Below, piece after piece: positions 38,122 to 50,552 of a stretch of DNA of 64,000 nucleotides. The notes under the pieces were generated by a model. It ran no database searches. It was not told the origin of the DNA and saw only the letters and a program-made list of their open reading frames with translations. The DNA is from Setomelanomma holmii (taxonomy: Eukaryota; Ascomycota; Dothideomycetes; Pleosporales; Phaeosphaeriaceae): contig ML978186.1 in the NCBI GenBank assembly GCA_010015745.1, positions 229,305-293,304 on the forward strand, given 5' to 3'. How positions within the stretch are numbered: the first letter of the stretch is position 1; each line of letters opens with the position of its first letter. Position numbers and translations under genes: made by a program.

Positions 38122-41100
38122 GCTTTGCTGTTGATTGTGGAACGACAGACGGTGTCGTGTGAGTTTATATGCGATGCAGTGTCCTTTGTGAGATGAATTG
38201 CTGAACGATGTATTTGCGCCCTCATACAAGTGAATGAATACTGATGTTATAGCGAAATACAAGACATTCTTACAAAGCGATTGGAGACAAAGGTGCTGTT
38301 TCAGCCCCGCGACAGAGACAGACTCATCAACTTGAAGTCGCAAGGCGGACTCATCAAAGAGGTCGCTCGCCTGGTTTCTGGACTCTGGCGGGAACTAGTA
38401 GTTCATGTGATGAGTATCTTCGCTGCGTGCTCACCTTGACTTGCTGGACAAATATGGTGGAAGCTGCACTTGATTTTTAGTCATAGCTACGACTCCTGGT
38501 CGCTTGTTGTACGACAATGCCAAGTGAAAATCAAAGCTAGACAGTGAATATAACCTCTTAGGATACCGGGCCCTACTTTAGAGCTCGTTTTGTTGTTGAA
38601 TCAAAAAGGATCTTGTGTGCTCATTGTTAGGTGGTTGACTGTCGGATTTGCGCTTCATCATATGCCATCGGCTCCTGGTGCCGGTGCCGGTGCCTATAAT
38701 ACGTGATCAACGGGCATCTTCGTGTCTGGCGCGTTTCCCTGTGTGGAAACCTCGTTCACAGAACTCGTTGCGATGGCTGAAGATGCTTTCTGGAAGCACG
38801 TCGCTTGTTGATGGAGGAGCGGGGAGGTTGCCGTAGGGGCCAACAAGCTCGGGCCATTACAAAGTGGGGCTTGGCATGCATCGTCTTGCGTTCCTACGCT
38901 GCTTCCCTTCGCCATGACTCCTTCGACACCGACCCATTGTCTAACATCGCACTTTTACCAGCAACTACATTGGTGTGATCCGCTCATCAGAGCGAATGAA
39001 GTCCTCGAGCCGTCCAACTCGCGTACAAGAGACGCCGTTTGACAGCTCGCTTCGTCTAGGTCGTCTAGATCGTCGAATGTTATGCTGCTGCCTGCCACAA
39101 CAGATCAGCCCTGATCCTAGATCTTGGTCGTGATTCGCAGTTCGTGCTCTAGCTTGGTGTATTACAGATGTCATGCCGGATGCCGCGCATATTCTATCGA
39201 AGATGCCTTGGCGAGCGTCATATGGAGTAACCACTAGAGCGACCGTACACTTTTCTCGACGTCAACTTGGGTCGGCCGCATCACGCGACATTCAGATTGA
39301 GCACGCTTACCTGCAATTTGACATCATTCCACATTGCGACAGCGACATAGTCGCTCATCGACAGCGATAAGATTAAATCGCAGGCGTCCCCCTTCGATCG
39401 GAGGCAGGAATTTCGGTACGAGATCCCGCCAGTCCTATCTTGTTTACTTCCTCCATCTTGGCCATGCTCCGGTGAACATCTTTCTCTGGATTTGTGGCCA
39501 CGTGCCTGGATTTCTAGGCGTCCCTCTACACTCCCACGCGCCGTGGATGGATATCAGCCTCTCGTGATACTGGTCTACATGATCACTTAATGAAGAAGGC
39601 AGCTTCCAAAATTGCATACAAATATGGCAATTTCTTTGCCGGCGCAATGAATCTGCGCTTCACACAACCTAGGCATGTGCTGTAGGCTCCGAAAACAGCA
39701 CTCATACTTGCGTAGACCCAGGTACCGGTGCCAGACTTCCGCGCAGGATTCTGAACGCGCAGGTCTATGGATGGCCTGTCCGATCGAGTACATCGAGCAT
39801 CGCTCGCTGATCTCGTGAGCCGCACTAGCCAAACCGTAGAAGCATTATGGAAGCATCACGAACCGAGTCCAGAAGACACCCCACGAGTCAGCTTGAAATA
39901 TGGGGGCAATGTAAGTCGCCCACCCTCACGTCAAATATATGTACCTTCCCCGCGCTCAACATGGCTTAGCGTGTACTAGCGCGACACGTGAAGGAGCAAA
40001 TTCCTCCTGGAGTCAATCGTCTCGTTCGTGAAGCCAGCCGCAAACCAATTACATCAGCGCGACCGCATCAGAATGCGAGAGTTACATTAAAAACACTTTA
40101 AAGTACCGCCGCATCGAGATCGTTCGAGGAAAGGGTTGATCGATTGGACGCAATAATGATTACACGTAGTCGCCTTACCGCACGATACCGCGCCTTGCGC
40201 AACTCCTGACCTACAATGACGAAATGCACAAACCTTTGTCGTTCGCATCGCGTCCTTGCTGCCCAATTCGAATACTCTGCGCGCGTCGAAAATCTGTCTC
40301 ATCTGCAGTGCTGTTGCACTGCCACTTCCGACTTTGTGCTTATGACCACCATCATGAGCAAGGCGGCTCACATCCACAGAGTGTGTGCAATCGACGTCAG
40401 GATGTAGGCGATGACTGAGAACTTGTCGGTGTACGGTGTCACGGATGTCTAGTCACAGGCGCGCCTAAAGCAGCTCGACAGTTCTCGAATAACCTCGTTC
40501 CTTCGTATAGTCTATCAGACATCCATCATTGCTCACAAATCTCGCGCTGCACGAATATCTCATTTCTTGTGTGATGAGATCATGTCATGTGAGTATCTGA
40601 ACCTCAGCTCAGTATGTGCTGATAATGCAGATGTGAGACGGAGCTCCAATTAGCCAGATTAACCCCGGATTTTGGCTACTGCAGCTTGACGCATGACATG
40701 TGGGGAATTCGAAGAATCAACGTCGGATTTCGGACCGGGGGATGCAGAGCCCCAATATGCTTGCACTAGTCGAATGAGGCTGTCACGCGGTGAAACATTT
40801 CAAAGACCCAGCTCTAGGAGAAGGAATTCGCGCAGCTGTGCACAGCACGTTGCGTATCGTAGCCAGAGAGTCTTGCACACTAAGTTCTGAGCGAGCACCA
40901 ATCGGCACTTTCGCGCTCTGCTGTTCATACGAAAACGACAATGAGAGCGAGTCGGCAGTGGGGCCTTGTTGAAGTTCGGAATGACATATGATAGCTGCGC
41001 GAATTGGAGGTACAAACGACAACAATATCGCCTCATATGATCCTCCGACGGACTAAATGGGACTGCGCTCCGTGTAACAGCAAGCACGGACAGCAGTCGT

Positions 41101-41421
41101 CCTCGTGCCACTGCAATGCTCATCCCTACCTTGGTACTGAGTTCAGCCCACGGACGGTACATTGGGCTAGCCCGTTCTACACAGTCTATCTGGCGATGAG
41201 CCTTCATTCAGATCCTTTGGGTCGTTCGATACCAAGCGGTGGGGCTTGGCCCTTGGGGACTGAATAAGACTCGCGCTCTGCAACTCGCGGGTGAATTCAT
41301 CAGCTCCATTCACCCCTGGTCCAGCTTTCTCAGCATCTTTGTCTCGACGCCTTGACCCCTGTCACTTCTTGCTCGGCGTTTGAGCCTCGACTTCCCAAGG
41401 CTGTAAGGACGCGTAGTCACA
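38122..41421. other. Gene-poor region, 3.3 kb
   Basis: Between the F-box-like gene and the membrane protein. No frame above 150 codons, no spliced gene, no tRNA and no transposon protein could be recognised on either strand. A short run of GGTGCC units lies near 38678-38694. The remainder looks like ordinary mixed-composition DNA. It may contain decayed elements that I cannot identify by eye. Confidence 0.4.
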
Positions 41422-43339
41422 ATGGCAGTTCCCCCGCAAGATCACCTTGCACGTGAACGCAGTAATGACTCGCTGAACGATGCGGAGAAGGGTATATACG
41501 ACAGTACGACAGAGATCACAGCACCCGCGTCGTTTGCCTACCTGAGCCAAGAAAGGACCCTCCGCCTCAATACACAGATTTCGCCTCTCTCACCCGTCCA
41601 CGAGGGCATCACACCAAATCCCAGTATACCGGACCTGTCGTTAGCATGGCCAGCAGCGAGTCCAGCCGCCAGACGAGGGTCCATCAACGCGACAGCGCTC
41701 GCAACAAGTGTTCCCGAGAAGAAAGCATCAGCAGATCCAGAAAAGCCTAAGAAGCGGAAGATCCCAAGATGGGTACTAATCGATCTGTGGTTCAACACAT
41801 ACCGAAAGTTCTTTACATTCATCGTCATCCTCAACACAGTCGGTATCATTATGACAGCCTTAGGACGCTTCTCTTATGGTGAGAATCATCTGGGAGCTCT
41901 GGTGCTGGGCAACCTCTTGTGTGCGATATTGTTCCGCAACGAGTTATGGATGCGCTTCCTGTACATTGTCTTCATATATGGATTGGAAGGCGTACGTTGT
42001 CCCACGATTTCGTTATACAAAGTTACTAAGCTATATTCAGTGGGCGCCTCTTCGGATCAAGTACGCAGCAACATCGATCCTTCAGCATGTTGGAGGCATT
42101 CATTCGGGTTGCGCTCTTTCTGGGGCCGCGTAAGTCCGCCTACGACAAGATGACACGAGCTACGCTGATCGATTACTTAGCTGGCTAATATACAAGATTG
42201 TTGACATAATACGATATCGCGCAGTCCAGCATCCGGCCGTCATCGCCAGTGGAATCGTCACAAATGTCTTCATCATCATTTCTGTGCTAAGCGCGTTCCC
42301 ATGGATCCGCAAGTACGTGTTGCTGCCTTCCAAACCCGAGAAAAACCGATTAATGCCTCTGCAGCACATACCACAACGTCTTTGAGAAGCACCACCGCTT
42401 CATCGGATGGCTGGGTCTCGCAGTACGCTCTCCTCACATTGCTCAAGGTCGTAATTACTGACATGTGATAGATGACATGGGTATTCGTGGTGATGGGCAA
42501 CACATACGACATCAAGCGTGGAAAATGGCGCTCAGATACACACTCACTGCTCAGCGCCCAGGAACTCTGGTTTGCTGTTTTCATGACCATATTGTAAGTC
42601 GCTTTTAGGCTATTCTCAAACTAGACTAATCAAACGTAGCGTTCTCATCCCGTGGGTAACACTTCGGGAAGTTCCCATCGAAGTAGAGATTCCCTCTTCC
42701 AAAGTCGCAGTCCTCAAGTTCCAGCGCGGTATGCAGCAAGGTCTGCTGGGACGCATAAGTCGCACGTCCATCATGGAGTACCACGCCTTCGGCATCATCA
42801 GCCAAGGTCGCAAAGCAGACTGCCACTACATGATCTGCGGCGTCCAAGGCGACTTCACCAAGAATCTCGTCGCCAATCCTCCAAAGACCGTATGGACCCG
42901 AGAGCTGAAGTTTGGTATGATGATAAGTCCACTGCGTTTCACACGTTACTAACACCTCACAGCTGGCGTCGGCCACGCCTCCGCCATGTTCAAGCGCGGC
43001 ATCCGCATCTGCACCGGCACCGGCATCGGCGCCGCACTCTCAACCTGCATCCAAAGTCCCGACTGGTTCCTCATCTGGATTGGATCCGATCAGGAATGTA
43101 CATTTGGTCCCATCATCACCGGCCTGATCAAGAGACACATTGAGCCCGAGCGCATGATCCTCTGGGACTCAAAGAAGCGCGGTGGAAGGCCGGATACGAT
43201 GGAGTTGTTGCGAGATACGTGGACGAGATTTGGCGCGGAGGTTATTTTCATCACGAGTAATATGCAGGGGAATGATGAGATGATGCAGGGGTGTCGGGCG
43301 GAGGGGTTGCATGCTTTTGGGACGCTTTGGGATTTCTGA
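41422..43339 (+). CDS. Integral membrane protein with ferredoxin-reductase-like C-terminal domain, 540 aa
   Basis: Six introns (41992-42040, 42130-42180, 42313-42364, 42423-42471, 42594-42639, 42915-42962) leave 540 aa in one frame. A 115-residue polar N-terminus is followed by about six membrane segments (FFTFIVILNTVGIIMTAL, LGALVLGNLLCAILF, GGIHSGCALSGAAWLIYKIV, PAVIASGIVTNVFIIISVLS, AMTWVFVVMGN, LWFAVFMTIFVLIPW). A soluble C-terminal region has substrate- and nucleotide-binding-like signatures (GGIHSG earlier; GVGHASAM, TGTGIGAAL, WIGSDQE). The pattern is like an NAD(P)H-flavin reductase fold. Homologous modules are fused to the C-terminus of some fungal NRPS-like adenylate-forming enzymes, and stand-alone copies are found in fungi and plants (recalled, PANTHER PTHR33927). 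No adenylation or carrier domain is present here. Function unknown; possibly membrane redox. Confidence 0.87.
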
Positions 43340-44092
43340 ATGTGTTATGTTATGTGCGTGGGTAGGATTGATTGGGTTGCATGGGGAGTTGAAGCATTGT
43401 GTTGGTGTTTGTCGGAAGCACTAGACGGTAGATAGCATTTGTTGGTGTTCGGAGGTGCGCGTAAAGCAACAAGAAAGGAAATAGCTATGTATCATTACAG
43501 AATTCGTCCTTTTCCAGTCCCAGCTTAATCATAGGAATGATTGCCTGAAATTGATCGCTGAGCCATATCTCGGCATCCATTCCGCGACCCTCACATATGT
43601 GGGGAAGTTCCTAAGCACCGATGAGGCTGACATCTTCGGCAAACCGGATGTCTCGGCGTTGGAGAGCACTACCAAGGCCACGATTGACAAGCTGCATATG
43701 TTGTGTAATAATGACCCCAAGCTAGACCTGTCCTTCCCACATCATGCTTTTTGGTACTGTCGGGTTGGCGTCGGATGAGTTCACGCGCGAGTGATGGTAT
43801 GTAGTGTATTGAGAATTGACACCCGGAGAAGCTGATAAGGGTCAATCTTGAACACAAAGATTGACCCAATGCGACAATATGTTTAAGATAGCGATAATTA
43901 AGTATACAACATACAACATTTGAGGCGCGCTCGATCTCTATAATGAGACAACGCAGGGGGTATAATGCTCCCGTATGCCGAAAGCAGCCATTTAACGCCA
44001 GTTATCAATGAAGTTCACCAAAGCCATAGAGAAGAACTCGGGAGGACCGTAGCCAAAGCGCAACTAGGAATGTTGAGCATAGTTGCGCAGAC
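43340..44092. other. Intergenic gap between convergent genes
   Basis: About 750 bases between the membrane-protein stop (plus) and the HET-protein stop (minus). Only short frames without motifs. No gene seen. Confidence 0.4.
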
Positions 44093-46570
44093 TCAGATGA
44101 GACGGAATTTCTGCTCGTCGAAGTTGTCCTCGATGGCCTCGCCGTCCATCTTGCCATAGATGTACGCTTCGCCAATGAATTCGTAGCCCTGTATATCGTT
44201 CGCGTCGCGTTGCATCGGACGCAGGATGACGGGCACACTGCAGCCATATATAACCACGATCAAGTCCCCTCTTCGTGTTTTCGGCGGGCCAAGACCAACG
44301 AGCTTGTCGCGAGACCCGTCAGATGATTTCGGATAAATAGTTTTGAGAGGACAAGCTTCAATGAAGGATCGGTCCCATGTAACAGCTTTGACGCGCTCGA
44401 GATAGTCCATGACGTAGCTGCCGTTTTCGCTTTCCTGGAGGAGGGACTCGATGTTGATGTGGCCGTTCCTGGTGAGATTGACAAGACAGTGTTGACATGC
44501 ACGGCGATAGAAGTGCGGCATTGCCGTGCCATTTGGGCCTTTCTCTGCAACAAGGGTTTGCCAGAGTTGTTCAGGCACTGATTCGACACTGGTGGCATGC
44601 CAGTCGAATGACCAGCCAAGCTTTTCCAGGCATTCCTTCGGAATGACGCCGTCCGCAAATGGCTGATTGCGGAAGGAGACTTTGCCCATACACACCCCAG
44701 TCACGACCAGAGACATGTCATGGTTGACAGGCGGTCCACCTACAGGAGCGGCGGTTTCGTTCTCGTCTTGCGTGGCCGCATCGATCTTTTTGCTGATGTT
44801 GGGAAACTTAACTTGCGGGAACTTTTGTTCGCGACCCGACCCCGAAGCGTGATAGATGTTGTCGCCAGGTCGGCCAACGAAGCTATCACCTGCATTACGG
44901 CCATCGAAAACCTCTGCACCCCGTCCAAAAGCTGAGTTGTCGACAAGTTGTATATATGACGGAAGCTCGACCAATCGCGGAGTGGTTGGCGTTTTGGTCT
45001 GTCGCTCTGGAAGTGCCCAATGACGGCAGATGATGTCAAGCGAGTTGGACGTATACACGACCCACTTCATGAAGTCGCGATAGACTTGGAATAGATCCTT
45101 CGAGTAGTCAGGTTCGAGTACCTTATCAAGCGCATTGGAGATCTTCCGGTTGGTTTCCTTTGCGAGGTTCAGGAAGGCGTTGATTGTGTCACGTGGATCT
45201 GAAGTATCGAAGTTTGAAAGACAGCAGACCAGCCACTCCAGGCCCCTCTTCGACTCGTACACTCCGCCCGTCGTCAATCGGAAAAGATCGGAAGTAACTT
45301 CAACGAGTAGTTTGGCGCCCAATTGGTCGATTTCGAACCCCGGTGCAAGTTTGACACCCCGTCGCTTGAGCTCCTCCTTGATACCGGGCCTCAAGGTATT
45401 GAAGTCACGAGAGAATATCGAAATAGCATCTTGGAAGTCTGACCAGTGGATTCGGTGTGATCCGCAATGTACCGTGGCTGCGAAAGAGGATCCTTTCTTG
45501 GCGAGGGCAAGCTCTTGAATTACCCAGCGTCGCGAAAACCTGCAGACGAATCAGCATGAAACAGCACGCTTGGAATGAAAAGTAACTTACCAGCTCCACC
45601 TTAATAGTTCGAACAGACTCGCCCACTGAGGCAGGTAGGCCGAATCGTGCAGCAACGCTCGGTGCCTGCTTGGTTCGATAACCTGTGGAATGAAGGTCAT
45701 TGCCATATCGGAAATTGGGTTTTTCGGGTCGTCGGAGCCAAGCCAGATGCACACGTTGTAGGCGTTGCGATAGATGAGGTCCATCTTCTTCACTTGCTCC
45801 TGCTTCTCTACTTCGTCATTTTGGTTGATGCACAAGGCATCAACCCAAATGAGCAGCGGCTGGTCCTCCTGTCTGAGACGCTTGAGGGCATCACTCAAGT
45901 TAGGTGTGATCAGCAACCTTTTCGCCCCTAAGCCTTTTGCTCCCATGGCTCCATCAACAAGTGCTTGTATGGATGTGATGGGTGCAGAGCCTATGTCATC
46001 TTGGATGATGATACTGTTCTCCGTCTTGTCTTCTCCCCAATTATACGAAAGAGCAGCATACTTGTAGCTGCCATTTTCGATATGATTGTCATTCAGTGTG
46101 AGAAGTGTGGCGTTCAATGGATCGTTTGACGCGCCGGCTTTGACGATCAGTACTCGTACTTCATCGTCTTTCAAGCGTCGATAACGATAAAGACTGCCGG
46201 CTGCCTTTTTGATGAGACTGAGGGACCGGCCACGACCCGTAGACTTGGCTTCGGGAGTCCCGCCTGGCTTTCTTATGCCATCTCTGTCGATCTGGATGGC
46301 GGTCGGCTTCGCAAATGATATAGGTTTGAATGCCATTGGTATGGGAGGCCGCGAGTCGTCGGCATCGTTCACATCGTCAGATGCGATCGACTCAGGTGTC
46401 AACAGCTGTGCTTGACGAGGGCGCCCGGTTGGGGTGTGCGGTTCGGGTGTAAACGGACGTTTCTTCGATGCTCTCGGCGCTTTCGGTGTGGTGGATTTGG
46501 CGGGCTCCTCGTCCGCAGCACTCGCGGCATGGTACCCGCTCGAGGGTGAGCCTGTTTGTGGATCTGACAT
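44093..46570 (-). CDS. HET (heterokaryon incompatibility) domain protein, 808 aa
   Basis: Two exons, 46570-45591 and 45539-44093, joined across a 51-nt GT-AG intron, give 808 aa. HET proteins in filamentous fungi take part in non-self recognition after cell fusion, often triggering cell death. The HET blocks are clear: YAALSYNWGED, LLIWVDALCINQND, NAYNVCIWLG and, across the splice site, RWSW-FSRRWVIQELALA. The first about 145 residues before the domain are Ser/Pro/Arg-rich and disordered. The C-terminal half (about 400 residues) shows no known partner domain such as ankyrin, NACHT or WD40. The intron lies within the domain, and its removal creates the WVIQE motif, which supports the model strongly. 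Confidence 0.93.
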
Positions 46571-47966
46571 GGTAGCGAATTGAGCAGTGCATGCTGTGGA
46601 GACGGATGCGCATAGACCCTAAGCTTTATATAGGTGGAGAAAGGTACCTCTCCTCCACCTACAAATGGCGGTAAAAGAGTCGTTCCAGTGGAGGACAAGA
46701 AACCGCGTCATGAGATGTCTAGTAGCCCCTTCTACGACCCTACTCCTGCATTACACACGTGACATCATCGCCAGGGGTACAGAAGGCTTCTAACCCAACA
46801 GAATCTCTAGAGTAACGGACCCGACGACCATGACTCTCGGGTCAATCGCCGCAGTGTCGTCGTACCCGAGGCACCGCCCCAATCTTCAGCATATTCCATC
46901 GGTTTTTGGAAAATGCCAGTGTCGCAGGAAAGCCAGTCGTCAGTGGCTCCTTCTTCATGGCAGTGCGCCCGAATTGGGCTTGCAAGACTTGAAGTTGGGG
47001 CTGTGTTCGACGTCCTCCATCTTGGCAAAATCCTGGAGGGGGCCGAAGAGGCTGAAAAGTCGACCAGAAAGTAGGCAAAACAGGCAAAGGTCGCGAGCAG
47101 GATTTCGCGACTTGAGGACGATGACTCTTCAAAAAGGGGCTTGCAGATCAGCGAAACACATCTGACCTGCCGCTAGGGTTTCTTGTGGTCGATATTGTTG
47201 TGTACTGCAACGGTGGTCACCTACGGTTGCAGAAAGCCATCTTGTGCAGCCAGAGTCAGCCTTGCGAGCTGAGGGAGCGTATCAACACACGATGTCGCCT
47301 GTGTCTGAATGAACGAAGCCTTCGATACTCCAAAGCATGGTTGAAGGCAGGCACATGGTATAGTTGATGGTTAACATGCGTGGAACGTCGATAATGGTTT
47401 GGTGTTGTTGACGCGTCGTCGTCGCGCACGGATCATCCGAAGCGGGATCGACCCTTCCGCAAGCCGGCGTCGATTAATCGTGTGGGCGCTTTCACAGCAC
47501 CATGATAAGCTCGACAGAACGAAGAGTAATCCTGGAACATGCATACGACAATTGAGCATAGAATGAAATGGTGTTTTGAGGTTTGCAATTCTTTTGACGC
47601 AGTGGCGCACATCCTTATACCTTGCTCTGTGGATCTTGACCGGTCGCTGACAGGCTGAGGCTCGCAGGCTACTCATTTCTCCCAACGAGGTGGCTAGAAT
47701 GGCAGAAAAGAGTATCTGTGAGTGCAGGTTTCATCAGCCTCATGGAATGAGTCCTAGAATCACAAATCGCACAAGCTGCGCATTGCGCTTCGCGTCTCGG
47801 GACGTATTAGAGCTTCAAGAAGAAGAGGCGCACTCTGTGATGACTGGTCGTCGCACTGACAATAGGGTTTTCCGAATTCTGCAGCCTTCAGCAAAAGATC
47901 TTTCGTGATCATTCTGGGCGCCGTTTTAATCCTTTAGACTCGAAAGATGAATGACACGAGGCCAAA
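46571..47966. other. Intergenic region between divergent genes, no gene seen
   Basis: About 1.4 kb between the HET gene (minus) and the DUF7587-like gene (plus). Apart from the TATA-like box near the HET start, I see only short frames without motifs. Confidence 0.4.
46625..46632 (-). promoter_or_regulatory. TATA-like box of the HET gene
   Basis: TATATAAA on the minus strand, about 55 bases before the HET start codon. Position and sequence fit a fungal TATA element; there is no experimental support. Confidence 0.4.
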
Positions 47967-49252
47967 ATGTCTCGAAAGTGGGATGAATATAAGTATCGCA
48001 AACTGCAAGGCTCTTCCCCTTCATTATCAAAGACATTTCCAGAGATGCTAAGTCCAATCGCGAAAGAGCCAATTACAGGCGAACGCAAGCTGCATTTTGA
48101 AGATAAACACGTCGAGCATGTTCCAGGGTTAGAGGCTGCCAGTGCCGTTGCAGATTTGAGACAGAATCATGTTCCTAGGATCTTGTTCCGCGCGTGGTCA
48201 AGAACCAGCGGCGGAGGATCAGATTTGACCATCAACACCACTACAGCCATCGTACCTCACGCGTACATGCCGCGGATGGTCAGGGACTTTGGTCCCACAC
48301 CAAAATCGATTTATGAGATTCCCGAGTCCGAGCTGCGACAGATGACTATTCTGCACTTCGCTAGAAGTCCGGGAGCTAAGTCAGGATACAGCTCGTGCGC
48401 ATCTTCGCTGCATTTGGTCCTTTGTTATGCGAAGTACCTCAGGGATAATAAGGATGACGAAGCTCACATAGCTGTGATAGACACCAACGATCTCGACGAT
48501 GAGGTGTATGTGTGGCATGTTCCTCATCTCATTCCACGTGGAAACCATGAATACCTGGCCTATGGCTGCATCAGAGGAAACGGATACAGGGCAGTTGGTC
48601 TGCGCGAGCTGGAGCGGAATGGCCTTATGAAAAATTTCCCCGAATTAGCAAGACCGACGAGCGCGTTTGGCAAGGAGCTTCGGGCAGAGATGTTCCGTGA
48701 GGCAGATTGGGACGTCCTCGACGACGAATGGTTTCTCATCCAAGCCATGGCATCCTTATTTGGCAACCTGTATTGACCAATGGCTATGACTCTTATGTGT
48801 CTACGGCCGCGGTACTGGCGCAGCTGGCGTGAGGCGTCCCCTGGAACTGACATTGCATTCGCAGCCGCGGACTCCATAATACACCAGCTGGGCATCGACA
48901 GCGTCCTGGCGAACCTACACAATGAACTATGGTTGCAGGCGGGAATGGTGGACACAGATGGCTTCCCGGATGTTCGACAGTGGATGGACCTGCTAGTAAT
49001 GATTGCTCAACGTGTCCATGAGCATTTCCAAATCATCCCTCCAGCAACCAAAGGCGAGAAGAAACTAATGAGCTGGACGAGATGAACGAAGTGGAGCAAG
49101 TCGATGAGCCTGAGGAGCTTGACGAGCCAGTCCGAGAGGGTTCAGTCATGGGGGAGATCGTGCCCAGGGTGTTGCGAGCTCGCAAACGAGTCAAATACAC
49201 CACATGCCGAGACATGAGTTGCGGGATCTGCATGTCGTGTGCGAGGAAATGA
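47967..49252 (+). CDS. DUF7587-like fungal protein of unknown function, 3' end uncertain
   Basis: The first frame (47967-48776) carries the pattern VPRILFRAWSRTSGGGSD, a central SSCASSLHLVLCYA, AHIAVIDT and WHVPHL blocks, and GNGYRAVGLREL. This resembles the fungal DUF7587 family as I recall it. A 54-nt intron (48770-48823) would remove the in-frame TGA and continue in frame (NL-LWREASPGTDIAF) to a TGA at 49083-49085, giving 354 aa. However, an overlapping frame continues to 49252 with a very acidic stretch and a Cys-rich end (CRDMSCGICMSCARK), which looks coding. Reaching it needs either a further intron (one frame-compatible choice is 48980-49044) or a one-base frameshift. The true 3' end and integrity are therefore open. 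No function is assigned. Confidence 0.6.
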
Positions 49253-49330
49253 CCAGGGAATTGAATGTTGCAAGGTAGTGCGAAGCAAAATAGAGATAAG
49301 TGGATAAATTGGAGCAAGAAAAATTGCCAA

Positions 49331-49450
49331 AACATACAACAGCGGGGATTCGCCAGTGGTCACCCACCTGACTACTAATCCGCCGGTATCCTGCTTAAGT
49401 AAGGCTGAGCGAACGGGAAGCCCTGTTCTCAGGATCCTATGGTCGTATGT
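49331..49450 (-). rRNA. 5S ribosomal RNA gene
   Basis: The minus strand from 49450 begins ACATACGACCAT and ends TTGTATGTT, the conserved ends of filamentous-fungal 5S rRNA. Inside are the conserved blocks GGCTTCCCGT, CGCTCAGCC, TTAAGC, GTGGGTGACCAC and GCGAATCCC in the right order. Length is about 120 nt, followed at once by a T run (TTTT), the usual RNA polymerase III terminator. Compared with the commonly seen fungal sequence, two arms differ but stay paired: ATCCTG (near 49435) with CAGGAT (near 49386), and GTCAG with CTGGC around the GTGGGTGACCAC loop. Dispersed single 5S genes are normal in filamentous ascomycetes. Confidence 0.92.
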
Positions 49451-50552
49451 AGTAGATCTTCAAACACATAGAATATATGATGAAAAGATAAATCTAGAGT
49501 ACAGGAGTCGATAGGAAGCTGGATGTACGTGCATGTCCAGGTAGAGATACAGGAATGAAATTGACCTTGCGCATCTGACATGGAACTTGACGCCGATTTT
49601 CCCGTCAATACACGGTGCTGGAGACATACGGTGCGGTGAGCAGAAGATGCGAATATGTCGTCGGAGATCACATGCCTCAAATCGGAGCTCGCGGAAGTCG
49701 GATGCGGGCCTCCACGGGAACGCCACATTTTCGTAACATCGCGTGCCTCCAGCACTCCAACTCCACAAACTCCACAGTCGGATGTCGCTTCAACGAATCA
49801 AGCAATTTTCAAGCACAAGGCACACGCTGCCCCTGCAACGCGACGTGAGCGGCGCGTGAGCATCAAGATTTCAAACAAGGTGGCCGTGCGGCGTTCAGCC
49901 TCGGCGGCCTGACGTCACACACAGCCATTGAAAAACGCGATGTCGCGAACTAAGAGTTCGGCCACGTCTTGGCATCTGAGATCGGCAGAGCTTGTGCGCG
50001 GCTTGGAGTGAGGCTTGAGAGTGTGAAGACCAGGGTGTATCTTGGAAATATACAAAAGACCTAAATGCACCATGAATTGTGTTCGAAGTGCAACTGGGGT
50101 GTGGTTTGAGGTCGGAGGTATGACGTACTTGCCATGCGACTTTCCAAAAACTGCACTCGGCCAATATTCGACTAGCTCGACCCACTATTCCATACATCGG
50201 CCCCGTCTGAGAGGCTGGCTTGCTCAAACTGCAACGTCCGCTAGCACCTTCACCGGTGTAGCGCGTAACCTTGTAAGCGCGAAGGATGTGAGATGACGTC
50301 TTGTGGGGGAGAAGCATCGTGTGATGTGCACGGATAGTAGATGTGGAGTGCGTTGGTGGGAAGGCAGGACGCCGTGCGCGTGTTATAAGCTTGGTTTGCG
50401 CCTGCGGGTGTGTATTGGTGACGTTTTCTGACCGCGCCTTTGTTCGACCAAGGACTTATCACGCCGCACAGTCGCTGAGATTGATGCGGGACGGACTGTG
50501 GGAATCGATTCATTCTTAATAATTGTAGTATTAGCTGGCGACACGACATATC
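49451..50552. other. Intergenic region upstream of the second MFS gene
   Basis: About 1.1 kb between the 5S rRNA gene and the second MFS start codon. Only short frames; no gene recognised. The right end must contain the MFS promoter. Confidence 0.4.

Noticed and set aside
38122..41421. Suspected transposon remnant in the gene-poor stretch
   Set aside because: No reverse transcriptase, transposase, terminal repeats or other element signatures could be seen by eye.
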